Positions 1-6,342 are shown, numbered from the stretch's first letter. The stretch is DNA of 6,931 bases from JAPLXD01 sp041661585 (GCA_041661585.1 JBAZUC010000041.1:1-6931), one strand, 5' to 3'. The notes: generated from the letters alone by a model not told the origin. Numbers and translations are program-made.

Positions 1-164
1 CCTCCAGCTTCGCTGTTGTAGAAAGCACCAACGGAGGATTTGGTCTTTTGGCTCATTTTTGTTTCAAGCACTGTGATGCTGGAAAGGGTGACGACCATGC
101 CGAGGATGACGAAAAGAAGCACTACCGCGAAGATGAGGCCGGAACCGGATTGTTTTTGGTTCAT
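1..164 (-). CDS. PilX-like type IV minor pilin, N-terminal part (cut by window edge)
   Basis: Translation from the ATG at 164-162 runs open for 54 codons to the left edge of the window. The protein begins with a short polar head (MNQKQSGSG), then a single hydrophobic helix at about residues 10-33 (LIFAVVLLFVILGMVV and on), then a polar stretch ending in AFYNSEAG at about 47-54. A glycine directly before a long N-terminal helix and an AFY.(A/S)EAG motif soon after it are typical of the PilX N-terminal family, minor pilins that sit at the tip or base of type IV pili and are processed by prepilin peptidase in the inner membrane. No glutamate is present at mature position 5, which is also common in PilX proteins. 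The 43-nt gap upstream is made almost only of A and T and contains a TTTAAAAT/ATTTTAAA dyad but no GC-rich terminator. The C-terminal part, and so the exact subfamily, cannot be seen. Confidence 0.7.
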   Translation of the reverse strand, partial: MNQKQSGSGLIFAVVLLFVILGMVVTLSSITVLETKMSQKTKSSVGAFYNSEAG

Positions 165-207
165 TGGATTTGTTTAAAATATTAAATTTTAAAGATAAAA
201 TTTGAAA

Positions 208-597
208 TTATTCCGTGCCCAATTCTTTTTTCACTTTTTCGACCAATTCTTCCAACTTCCACTTTGATTTGATGAAATAGTACGACGGGCCGTTTTTCAT
301 GAGAGCGTCAAGTGTTTTGTCATCCGGATTGAGATTGGTGAGTATGATGACGGGCACCGTTTTTCCCCACTCGTCCGCGCGCAATTTTTCGAACATCACT
401 TTTCCGTTCATCACCGGCATGAATATGTCGAGGATGATGAGATCCGGTTTTTTGGAAGTGGCTGCTTTCAGACCTTCTTCGCCGTCTTTCGCTTCCAAAA
501 TTTCAAAACCTTCAAGAGCGAATTTGTCCGAAAGAGCTTTGAGCATCGGCAACTCGTCTTCGATGATGAGGATGGTTTTTTTTATCCCGTTAGACAT
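208..597 (-). CDS. Stand-alone CheY-like response regulator
   Basis: This 129-residue protein is one receiver domain with no output domain. The acidic pocket is E13-D14, the phospho-acceptor is D57 (in LIILDIFMP, 53-61), the switch threonine is T87 (in VIILTN), and the conserved lysine is K110 (in YFIKSK). The usual proline after the lysine is serine here. The proline and glycine of the loop after D57 (P61, G65) are present. It most likely receives phosphate from the histidine kinase encoded directly upstream and acts by protein contact, since it has no DNA-binding part. The start at 597 is the only sensible one (MSNGIKKTILIIEDE); no Shine-Dalgarno is present, only A-rich leader. The start codon and codons 2-4 lie in one arm of a perfect 14-bp inverted repeat whose other arm spans the kinase stop codon, so translation may depend on ribosomes arriving from the kinase gene. 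Confidence 0.95.
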   Translation of the reverse strand: MSNGIKKTILIIEDELPMLKALSDKFALEGFEILEAKDGEEGLKAATSKKPDLIILDIFMPVMNGKVMFEKLRADEWGKTVPVIILTNLNPDDKTLDALMKNGPSYYFIKSKWKLEELVEKVKKELGTE

Positions 598-661
598 ATT
601 TTTTAATTTTAATAATAAACTTTTATGTAATTTACAATCCCGAGACCATGTCTAACGGGAT
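584..661 (-). repeat. Inverted repeat linking kinase stop codon and regulator start codon
   Basis: On the plus strand ATCCCGTTAGACAT (584-597) is the exact reverse complement of ATGTCTAACGGGAT (648-661), with a 50-nt AT-rich spacer. In the mRNA the arm at 661-648 contains the kinase stop codon (654-652) and the arm at 597-584 contains the entire regulator start codon plus codons 2-4. The first arm can also fold locally: AUCCCG-UU-AGAC pairs with GUCU-CGGGAU (646-637) around an AUG triloop, giving ten base pairs with a two-base bulge. The two folds exclude each other. Segment 650-637 also looks like a degraded direct copy of the regulator start (ATG-GTCT--CGGGAT against ATG-TCTAACGGGAT) and encodes a five-codon mini-ORF, MVSGL, that ends at 633. 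There is no U-tract after the local hairpin, so it does not look like a standard terminator. The repeat is seen directly; its regulatory role is inferred. Confidence 0.8.
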
Positions 662-2235
662 GCCTTAAGAGTTATATAAAAAGTCGTCCCTTTGTTTTCT
701 TTTGATTCGAACCAGATCTTTCCGCCGGATTTTTTGATGATCGACCGCGCGATATAGAGGCCGAGCCCAGTTCCTTCGGTATCCTTCTTCCTTACATTAT
801 CAGCCCGGAAGAGTTTTGTAAATATTTTCTTTTGCTGTGCAGCCGGAATGCCCCAGCCGTTGTCCGCTATTTTCACCAGAATATGGGAATTTTGCCTTCG
901 CATTTCAATTGCGATCTTTCCTTTGGGAGGCGTGTATTTCACGGCATTGGAAAGAATATTTTGGAATACGATCTCTAAGTGCTCGGGATCAATTTTCACA
1001 AGCGGCAGATTTCGGCTGAACTTTTTTTCTATGCTTATGTTTTTTTGGCTTATTTGAGGCAAGAATTCGCTCAAAATACTCTCCATTATTTCAACCAAAT
1101 TGATGAGTTCCGGTTTCACTTTGATCGTCCCCATATCGATCCGCGAAGTGTTCAGCAGATCGTCCACCAGATCGATCATCTTCTGGTTGCCGGCATATAT
1201 TTCACTAAGATAATCTTCTTGTTTTTCATTGAGATTGCCGAAGTCTTTTTTGAGAAGCATCTCCGTGAACCAAGAAACAGCCGTGAGCGGCGTGCGAAGC
1301 TGATGCGACGCCAGTCCCACGAATTCCGTTTTTGCTTGGTCAAGCTCTTGGCTTTTGGCGAGACTTGTTTCCATTTTTCCCAATTCATCAAGCGACCGAA
1401 AAGCAAAAAATATGAGGTAGACGAAAGATCCTACAATGACAAAAAGATGAATCAGCAGTTCAAAAGAATAATCATAAGCATTTATACGTCGCCCGATCGT
1501 CGCCAAAACTTCCGCAACGATTACGAATACGAGAACAAAAAACAAACGCCGCGCCGCAAGACCGGAAAGTCCACGGATCACGAATATGCGCATGAACCCA
1601 ATTTCTGAATTGGCCAAAAGAATTCCGAAAAACATCACAACAAAGGCCACAGCCGTATGCGCCGCCATACCTTTGAAGGGAGAGATTGTATAAAAACTGG
1701 AAATGTTGTAGATAAATCCAAATAAAGAAACCAGAGAAACTGCTCCGGCGAGAAGGATGATAACTTGACTCACTTTCACTTTTTCTTTTTCTTGTCCGGC
1801 GATGAAAAGAAGTGAGACGCCCGTCATCAAAAAATTGAAGGCGCTTTGAGGAGACATCCTCACCGCACTTTCACCCTGCACTCCGGCAAAAAGCAATCGG
1901 TCGATCCCGAGATTGATTCCAAAAAGATATTCAAAAAGAGTGAAAAGTCCGACAAAAGCGATAAGTGAAGAGAAAATACGAGAAATAATCGTCAGATATT
2001 TTTTTTCTCCCGCTTGCTGATCGGCGATCAAAAACAAAACTATTCCTCCAAGAAAAAAAGAGAAAGCCGTATTTGAAGCGATGATCGGCAAGCTGGAAAC
2101 AATTCTTTTGAAAAAAATGAGATCAAATTGCCACCCAGCAAGCGCCAAAAAACCAATCAAAAAAACCATCCCGCCCAAAATCCGGGAAAAATATTTCAGC
2201 CGCCGAACAAGTTGCGAGTTTATTTGTTTTGGCAT
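652..2235 (-). CDS. Membrane sensor histidine kinase with eight predicted membrane spans
   Basis: The 527-residue protein has an N-terminal membrane region with hydrophobic segments at about 17-36, 50-71, 84-106, 130-147, 155-178, 190-209, 230-248 and 258-279. After a short helical linker come HisKA and HATPase_c domains: H-box SHQLRTP with phospho-acceptor H311, N-box N426-N430, G1 box DNGWG (458-462), F-box FTKLF (472-476) and G2 box GTGLGL (488-493). There is no PAS or HAMP domain. The membrane part contains three related segments, SNTAFSFFLGGIVLFLIA (54-71), SPQSAFNFLMTGVSLLFIAG (128-147) and HTAVAFVVMFFGILLA (193-208), together with EYLFGINLGIDRLLF (102-116). This resembles, from memory, an eight-span sensor region found in front of PAS, GGDEF and kinase modules in other phyla; its ligand is not known to me. 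It starts 20 nt after the aldolase gene, and the receiver 54 nt downstream is its probable partner. The start MPKQIN at 2235 has no Shine-Dalgarno. Confidence 0.95.
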   Translation of the reverse strand: MPKQINSQLVRRLKYFSRILGGMVFLIGFLALAGWQFDLIFFKRIVSSLPIIASNTAFSFFLGGIVLFLIADQQAGEKKYLTIISRIFSSLIAFVGLFTLFEYLFGINLGIDRLLFAGVQGESAVRMSPQSAFNFLMTGVSLLFIAGQEKEKVKVSQVIILLAGAVSLVSLFGFIYNISSFYTISPFKGMAAHTAVAFVVMFFGILLANSEIGFMRIFVIRGLSGLAARRLFFVLVFVIVAEVLATIGRRINAYDYSFELLIHLFVIVGSFVYLIFFAFRSLDELGKMETSLAKSQELDQAKTEFVGLASHQLRTPLTAVSWFTEMLLKKDFGNLNEKQEDYLSEIYAGNQKMIDLVDDLLNTSRIDMGTIKVKPELINLVEIMESILSEFLPQISQKNISIEKKFSRNLPLVKIDPEHLEIVFQNILSNAVKYTPPKGKIAIEMRRQNSHILVKIADNGWGIPAAQQKKIFTKLFRADNVRKKDTEGTGLGLYIARSIIKKSGGKIWFESKENKGTTFYITLKASR

Positions 2236-2255
2236 TTTTTTTGCAAAACTTAGGA

Positions 2256-3107
2256 CTACGCGTTGCGAAACAAGTCAATTTTTTCCTCAACAACTCGCTG
2301 CACTGCTTCTCTTGCTTCACCTAAAAGCTCTCTTGGATCGACAAAACTGCATCGGTCACTTGTCAATTTGCAAACGACCCTATTGAAGGCGATCTTGATA
2401 TCCGTATCAATATTGAAGCAGACGATCCCTCTCTTCACTGCTTCTTTCACTTTGTGGTTCACCCAATCGCTCGCACCATGCAAAACAAGCGGCGTATCCG
2501 GAATAAGTTTGTGTATTTCTTCGAGTCTTGCCCAATCCGGCTCCGGCCGTTCTCTCGCAAAACCATGCGCGTTTCCGATCGACACCGCCAAAGCGTCCGC
2601 GCCCGTTTCTTCAATGAGCCATTTTGCTTCCAAAGGGTTTGTCATGAGTTTGTCCCAGTCCGGATTTGATTCCATCTCGGCAAGATATGCCACCTTTCCG
2701 AGCTCGGCCTGAACAATGACGCCTTTCGGATGCGCGTAGTCAACAACTCTTTTCGTCATAGCCATATTCTCCCGCAAGTCGTAGCGAGAAGCATCCATCA
2801 TTACTGATTTCATCCCCAATTCGATCGCCCGTAAGCAGGTATCAAAATCCCTGCCGTGATCAAGATGAAACCCGATCGGAATACTGGCCGATTCTTGTTC
2901 GATGATCGCGTTGATCAGCTGGATGATAACTTTGTCTCCCGCATAATCAAGGGTCTTGGCAGTTGCCTGTATGATGACGGGCGTATTCTTTTTGATAGCC
3001 GCCCGGATGATCGCCTGCGTCACTTCCATATTCGAAGTGTTGAACGCTCCAACGGCGTAGTTGTTGTTCTTGGCCTCCTCAAGAATATCCTTTACACTCG
3101 CTAACAT
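2256..3107 (-). CDS. fba: Class II fructose- or tagatose-bisphosphate aldolase
   Basis: This 283-residue TIM-barrel enzyme should carry out the zinc-dependent aldol cleavage or condensation of a ketose 1,6-bisphosphate with dihydroxyacetone phosphate and glyceraldehyde 3-phosphate, in the cytoplasm. Visible signatures are FNTSN (22-26), HLDHG (81-85) with catalytic D83 and zinc ligand H84, QAELGKV (133-139), GNAHG (178-182) with zinc ligand H181, LHGASD (209-214) with zinc ligand H210, and NIDTDIKIAF (232-241). The length is that of the short class II group. The LHGASD and KIAF pieces resemble GatY/KbaY tagatose-bisphosphate aldolases, where many fructose enzymes have LHGGSG or LHGGTG, while NIDTD is the fructose-type form. 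The adjacent triosephosphate isomerase favours a glycolytic or gluconeogenic role; a GalT-like gene upstream leaves sugar specificity open. The ATG at 3107 has an AATAAAAAT leader without a Shine-Dalgarno, and an inverted repeat separates it from tpiA. Confidence 0.93.
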   Translation of the reverse strand: MLASVKDILEEAKNNNYAVGAFNTSNMEVTQAIIRAAIKKNTPVIIQATAKTLDYAGDKVIIQLINAIIEQESASIPIGFHLDHGRDFDTCLRAIELGMKSVMMDASRYDLRENMAMTKRVVDYAHPKGVIVQAELGKVAYLAEMESNPDWDKLMTNPLEAKWLIEETGADALAVSIGNAHGFARERPEPDWARLEEIHKLIPDTPLVLHGASDWVNHKVKEAVKRGIVCFNIDTDIKIAFNRVVCKLTSDRCSFVDPRELLGEAREAVQRVVEEKIDLFRNA

Positions 3108-3122
3108 ATTTTTATTAAACCT

Positions 3123-3192
3123 GGCTACAAATTACGAATTGAGTACCAATATACGAATTAGTATATTTGTATGTGATTCGTATTTCGTAGCC
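3123..3192 (-). repeat. TACGAAT-type nested inverted repeat between tpiA and the aldolase gene
   Basis: The outer arms are GGCTACAAATTACGAAT (3123-3139) and ATTCGTATTTCGTAGCC (3176-3192), which pair at 15 of 17 positions. Inside them AATATAC (3148-3154) pairs with GTATATT (3161-3167) around the six-base loop GAATTA. The heptamer TACGAAT occurs twice directly (3133-3139 and 3152-3158) and once inverted (3176-3182). The element fills nearly the whole 84-nt gap, and its last base is the last base of the tpiA stop codon (3194-3192). It could shape the mRNA 3' end, act as a processing or stability element, or be a small mobile palindrome. No U-tract follows it. Confidence 0.75.
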
Positions 3193-3959
3193 TAATTATT
3201 GTCTATCATCTTTGCTATTTTCACAAACTCATAGGGGATCAGGCTTTCTCGTCCAATCAATGCCCCATCCATCGCCGGATCAAGACAAACCTCACTCGTG
3301 CAACTTGATTTCACACTGCCGCCATAGAGCAATCTGATTTTTTCCGCACTTTTTGGCGAAAACAATTCTGCAATATTTTTTTTGATGATTATCTTCGCTT
3401 CCAAAATTTCGTCCGATGTGGGAATATTGTCCGTACCGACCGCCCAAATCGGCTCATAAACAATGGCGATATAATCCAATTTTCCCGGTGTTATCCCATC
3501 CAGAGATCCCTTTAGTTGTTTTTTTAGCACTTGAGAAGTCTGGCTCTTTTTTCGCTCCTCCGAGCTTTCTCCAACGCACAAAATCGCCGAGAGCCCGTTT
3601 TTGAGAACCGCCTTCAGCTTGAGATTGATTGTCTCTTCATTTTCCCCGAAATATTTTCGCCTCTCGCTGTGTCCAATGATCACAAAATTCGCGCCGACGC
3701 TTTTGAGCATTCCGGCTGAATATTCTCCCGTGAAAGCTCCTTGATATTCCCAAAAAACGTCCTGCGCGCCGGCTTTGACGTTTTCAATTTTTCTGTCCAA
3801 TAGTTTTTGAAGATATACAATCGGCGGACAAATCACAATTTCCGTTTTCTCAAAATCTTTGCCCTTGAGCTCTTTTTCCAGCATATCCAAATAGCGCTCA
3901 AATTCAACCACGCTCACAGGATTCATCTTCAAATTTCCGACTACGAGTTTTTTGTACAT
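3192..3959 (-). CDS. tpiA: Triosephosphate isomerase
   Basis: This 255-residue protein interconverts dihydroxyacetone phosphate and glyceraldehyde 3-phosphate in glycolysis and gluconeogenesis. The catalytic set is complete: N9 and K11 in GNLKMN, H97 in IIGHSERR (94-101), E169 in YEPIWAVGT (168-176), where PIWAVGT is the flexible loop 6, and LLYGGSVK (210-217). The phosphate-binding stretch near the C-terminus reads DGALIGRESL (230-239); the second glycine of the usual GG pair is arginine, a variant I would expect to be tolerated because contacts there are mainly through the backbone. Length is normal. The ATG at 3959 (MYKKLVVGNLKMN) sits at the standard family position, and the COG2426 stop codon lies only 4 nt upstream, so the two are probably co-translated. 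The stop codon touches the outer arm of the inverted repeat that precedes the aldolase gene. Confidence 0.97.
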   Translation of the reverse strand: MYKKLVVGNLKMNPVSVVEFERYLDMLEKELKGKDFEKTEIVICPPIVYLQKLLDRKIENVKAGAQDVFWEYQGAFTGEYSAGMLKSVGANFVIIGHSERRKYFGENEETINLKLKAVLKNGLSAILCVGESSEERKKSQTSQVLKKQLKGSLDGITPGKLDYIAIVYEPIWAVGTDNIPTSDEILEAKIIIKKNIAELFSPKSAEKIRLLYGGSVKSSCTSEVCLDPAMDGALIGRESLIPYEFVKIAKMIDNN

Positions 3960-3963
3960 AATT

Positions 3964-4446
3964 TTATACCCAAACAGTTAGAGCCGTGACTATAATCCCC
4001 GCCACCATACAGCCCAAAATCACAAGCGGAATTGATTTTTTCAATTTAATGTTGAAAACAAACGCCGCCAGCGGTCCCGTCCAGCCGCCGAGAAGCGGAA
4101 TAGGCGTGGCAGTGAGGATGAAAACCGCAAATTCTCCCCATTTTTCAAATTTTTTCGCTCCCCTTTTCCGGGTATGCTCAAAAAGCCATTCGAAAAACTT
4201 GTGAAATATCCGAAAATGGCGGGACAGAAAATCGGCGACCGGTTGCAAAATCAAGAGGATCAGGATCATCGGCAGCAAGTTGCCCAAAACCGACCAGAGA
4301 TAAGCCGACCAGATGGAGAGATGATATATTTTTATCCCGATCGGAATTGCCGCCCGCAGCTCGCTGATTGGAACCATCGCAATGAGAAATGTCGCAAGTT
4401 CAGGAGGAAAATTGGCAAACCAGGTTGAATAGTCGAGATGAAACAT
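3964..4446 (-). CDS. COG2426 / putative small multidrug export family membrane protein
   Basis: This 160-residue integral membrane protein has hydrophobic stretches at about 17-38, 45-68, 104-131 and 138-160. It shows the family marks PISELRAAIPIGI (26-38) near the N-terminus and TPIPLLGGWTGPLAA (114-128), the counterpart of the P.PG.G.WTG motif of the Sm_multidrug_ex family (PF06695, COG2426). A basic, aromatic amphipathic segment at about 75-103 lies between the two halves. The export label comes from the family name; the transported substrate is not established and a direct role in drug resistance should not be assumed. The ATG at 4446 starts one base after the galT stop codon (TAA-A-ATG in the mRNA), indicating translational coupling, and tpiA follows 4 nt later. 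Sitting between sugar enzymes, it may serve membrane or envelope physiology, but this is inference. Confidence 0.85.
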   Translation of the reverse strand: MFHLDYSTWFANFPPELATFLIAMVPISELRAAIPIGIKIYHLSIWSAYLWSVLGNLLPMILILLILQPVADFLSRHFRIFHKFFEWLFEHTRKRGAKKFEKWGEFAVFILTATPIPLLGGWTGPLAAFVFNIKLKKSIPLVILGCMVAGIIVTALTVWV

Positions 4447-4447
4447 T

Positions 4448-5470
4448 TTAGATATTTTTTCTTAATTCTTCCGCCGCTCGTTCTGGTTCGATCGTTGAAA
4501 TTTCTATACCGGTGGAAAGCTCGAATCCCGCCCAGATCGCCGTGTGAGGCAAAATTTCGATATGCCAGTGATAGTGTGGATAGTCTTTTCCATCGCAAGG
4601 CGAAGTGTGGATATAGAAATTGTAGGCCGGGTCTTCGAGAGTTCCATAAATCGCCCCGATTGATTTTTGCAATGCCTCACCCAAATCAATTTTTTCCTCG
4701 TTGTTGATCCTTTCAAAATACGGCTTGTGCGCTTTTGGCATCACCCAGACCTCAAACGCGGCTCGCGACGAGTATGGACAAAAGGCCAGAAAATTGTCGT
4801 TTTCAAAAACCAATCTTTTTTTGCTTTCAAGTTCCCAGTCGGCGATCGCACAATAGACGCACTTCCGGTTTGATTTGTGATATATTTCCGCACCATCAAG
4901 TTCCATTTTCACTCCCGGAGAAACAACCGGGATTGCCATGAGCTGGGAATGGGGATGCTCGATGGAGGCTCCCGCTTCACGCCCGTGATTGTGAAAAATT
5001 TCGATATAGTTCACGGACTTTTTGCTCATCAGATCAATGTATCGGCTTTGGTAGGCATCCAAGATCTCCGCCACTTCCACCGGATCGAGAAGCGCAATCT
5101 GGCGCGTATGGTCGCGCGTGACGATGAGTTCATGATATCCAACCCCGTCCATTCCAAAATATGGTCCTTCCTCCAAATGACGCGCCGCTTTTGCCCGTGA
5201 GAAAGCCGGAAATTTGTTGGGAAACACGCGAAGACTCCAGTCTCCGTCGGCCCGCCGGTATATGAGCGCGTCTTTTTCCTGCTCCGTGTTTTCCGGAAAG
5301 CAAAAGGGGCACTCTCCTGCAAGAGGCGGATAGGGATCGCGCTTTTTCGCGAATTCGCCCGGCCTTTTCCCCCGCCCGAGCGCGATCACCACCCAGTCTC
5401 CAGTGATCAGATCCTGGCGGAGTTGGGAAACCGGCGGTTTTTTTTCAGTTGTCTTTTTCTTTTCCTCCAC
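4448..5470 (-). CDS. galT: GalT-family nucleotidyltransferase with two zinc-site signatures
   Basis: This 340-residue HIT-superfamily protein resembles galactose-1-phosphate uridylyltransferase, which swaps a nucleotide between UDP-glucose and galactose 1-phosphate via a nucleotidyl-histidine. The active site is NHGREAGASIEHPHSQ (161-176) with nucleophile H174 and Q176. The first zinc site is C54, C57 (CPFC), H121 and H172. A second CxxC, CVYC (204-207), with PKAH (H248) and the HYHWH cluster (299-303), could form a second zinc site, as in the Arabidopsis GalT-like ADP-glucose phosphorylase; so substrates other than UDP-hexose remain possible. The start is GTG at 5470-5468: an in-frame TAA lies shortly upstream and no alternative start precedes the conserved N-terminus. 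The first 16 residues are very lysine-rich. No Shine-Dalgarno precedes the GTG, although GTGGAGGA itself is purine-rich. The gene lies 44 nt after the glycosyltransferase gene and 1 nt before the COG2426 gene. Confidence 0.9.
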   Translation of the reverse strand: MEEKKKTTEKKPPVSQLRQDLITGDWVVIALGRGKRPGEFAKKRDPYPPLAGECPFCFPENTEQEKDALIYRRADGDWSLRVFPNKFPAFSRAKAARHLEEGPYFGMDGVGYHELIVTRDHTRQIALLDPVEVAEILDAYQSRYIDLMSKKSVNYIEIFHNHGREAGASIEHPHSQLMAIPVVSPGVKMELDGAEIYHKSNRKCVYCAIADWELESKKRLVFENDNFLAFCPYSSRAAFEVWVMPKAHKPYFERINNEEKIDLGEALQKSIGAIYGTLEDPAYNFYIHTSPCDGKDYPHYHWHIEILPHTAIWAGFELSTGIEISTIEPERAAEELRKNI

Positions 5471-5514
5471 TTTTTTGTATTTGGTATTTTTTTATGCTCT
5501 TTTTTCTTCTGTGC

Positions 5515-6270
5515 TCAATATTTATACTGCCCCGTGATCATTCTCCACTTCACCTGGAACAATTCCGTGAGCGTCCGGATATATCCTTTCACGCCAACAA
5601 GGCTCTGTCCCGCGTCCACCCAGACAACTGGAATTTCGTTTATCTTATACTTCTTTTTCTTCGCGAGCATCAGCATTTCAAAATCACCGCCCCAACGATC
5701 AACTTTCATCTGCGGAACAATATCTTTCACCGCTTTTTCGGAAAATATTTTGAACCCGCATTGCGTATCGTCAATTCCGCGAAGTCCCATCAAAAATTGG
5801 ATGAGAAGATTTCCCATATCACCCAGAAATTCTTTCCATTTGGGCTGGTGTTTCAAAATTTTGGCAGCTTTCAAGTCACGCGACCCAATGATGATATCTT
5901 CTCCCTTTTCCATCAACGGCCAGAAATCTTTTAAATTATCAATTGCCGTTGCTCCGTCCGCATCGGTGAGCAAGCGGTATTCCCCCTTGGCTTTCATATA
6001 TCCTTCCCGGACCGAATACCATTTTCCACGATTCTTTTTTCGGTCGACCACAACCAGTTTTTTGATCATTCCGGAAAATTCACGAAAGACATCGGCGGTG
6101 TTGTCCTTTGATCCGTCACTCACGGCAACCACTTCATAGGTTATTTCTTTTTTGCCAAGATATTTGGCAATGTCGCTCATATTTTTTCGAAGCTCTTTTC
6201 CTTTTCGTCCGCCTTCATTGTAGGCAGGAATAATGACGGAGAGGTAGGGTTTTGTTTTTGTTTCAGGCAT
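5515..6270 (-). CDS. Family 2 glycosyltransferase, DPM1/ALG5-like (polyprenyl-phosphate sugar synthase type)
   Basis: The 251-residue GT-A fold protein has SVIIPAYNE (11-19), VSDGSKDNT (50-58), NRGKWYSVREGY (80-91), the metal-binding DxD as D103-A-D105 in LLTDADGAT, GSRDL (129-133), DTQCGFK (168-174), WGGDFEML (193-200) and EIPVVW near 217-222. The NRGK...(A/V)REG and DTQCGFK pattern is that of dolichyl-phosphate glucose or mannose synthase-like enzymes, which move a sugar from a nucleotide donor to a polyprenyl phosphate at the cytoplasmic membrane face. There is no C-terminal membrane anchor, so it would be peripheral. Donor sugar and lipid acceptor cannot be read from sequence. It is the first gene of the likely GT2-galT-COG2426-tpiA operon. 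The ATG at 6270 (MPETKTKPYLSVIIP) gives the normal short N-terminus; its leader lacks a Shine-Dalgarno. A 119-nt gap with a repeat and a promoter candidate precedes it. Confidence 0.93.
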   Translation of the reverse strand: MPETKTKPYLSVIIPAYNEGGRKGKELRKNMSDIAKYLGKKEITYEVVAVSDGSKDNTADVFREFSGMIKKLVVVDRKKNRGKWYSVREGYMKAKGEYRLLTDADGATAIDNLKDFWPLMEKGEDIIIGSRDLKAAKILKHQPKWKEFLGDMGNLLIQFLMGLRGIDDTQCGFKIFSEKAVKDIVPQMKVDRWGGDFEMLMLAKKKKYKINEIPVVWVDAGQSLVGVKGYIRTLTELFQVKWRMITGQYKY

Positions 6271-6308
6271 AGGATGTCAGGTTTAATAACTTTGTTGATT
6301 ATGGCTAT

Positions 6309-6342
6309 ATTGTATCATAAAACATATTTTTATGTAACACAA
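6309..6342 (-). promoter_or_regulatory. Candidate sigma-70-type promoter for the GT2-galT-tpiA operon
   Basis: On the minus strand TTGTGT (6342-6337) is followed after 17 nt by TATGAT (6319-6314), which matches five of six bases of the -10 consensus. An overlapping alternative is TTACAT (6337-6332), 17 nt, then TACAAT (6314-6309), also five of six. Transcription would begin around 6300, giving a leader of roughly 30 nt before the glycosyltransferase ATG at 6270. The -35 side lies in the outer part of the ATGTAACA repeat. The matches at -35 are weak and the region is AT-rich, so this is only a candidate. Confidence 0.4.

Noticed and set aside
165..207. Promoter or terminator between the regulator and pilin genes
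   Set aside because: A weak TTTCAA-17-TAATAT match exists on the minus strand, but the gap is almost pure A/T and such matches are expected by chance; the dyad there has no G-C pairs.
208..597. Fusion or truncated output domain on the receiver
   Set aside because: The frame closes at a clean TAA right after a complete receiver fold, and the downstream gap shows no DNA-binding remnant.
299..655. Plus-strand open frame opposite the response regulator
   Set aside because: It is a mirror of the receiver coding sequence with no motif of its own.
637..661. Rho-independent terminator after the kinase gene
   Set aside because: The hairpin is plausible, but the RNA continues UGUAAAUUACAU with no run of U, and the regulator follows in the same direction.
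979..1608. Long plus-strand open frame of 209 codons
   Set aside because: It lies fully antisense to the kinase gene, whose HisKA and HATPase motifs are unmistakable; the plus-strand product has no recognisable motif and an arginine- and histidine-rich mirror-frame composition.
5423..6139. Plus-strand open frames (5423-6139 and 5449-5934) opposite the glycosyltransferase
   Set aside because: They mirror the GT2 gene, are rich in phenylalanine and serine from reversed lysine/glutamate codons, and show no family signature.
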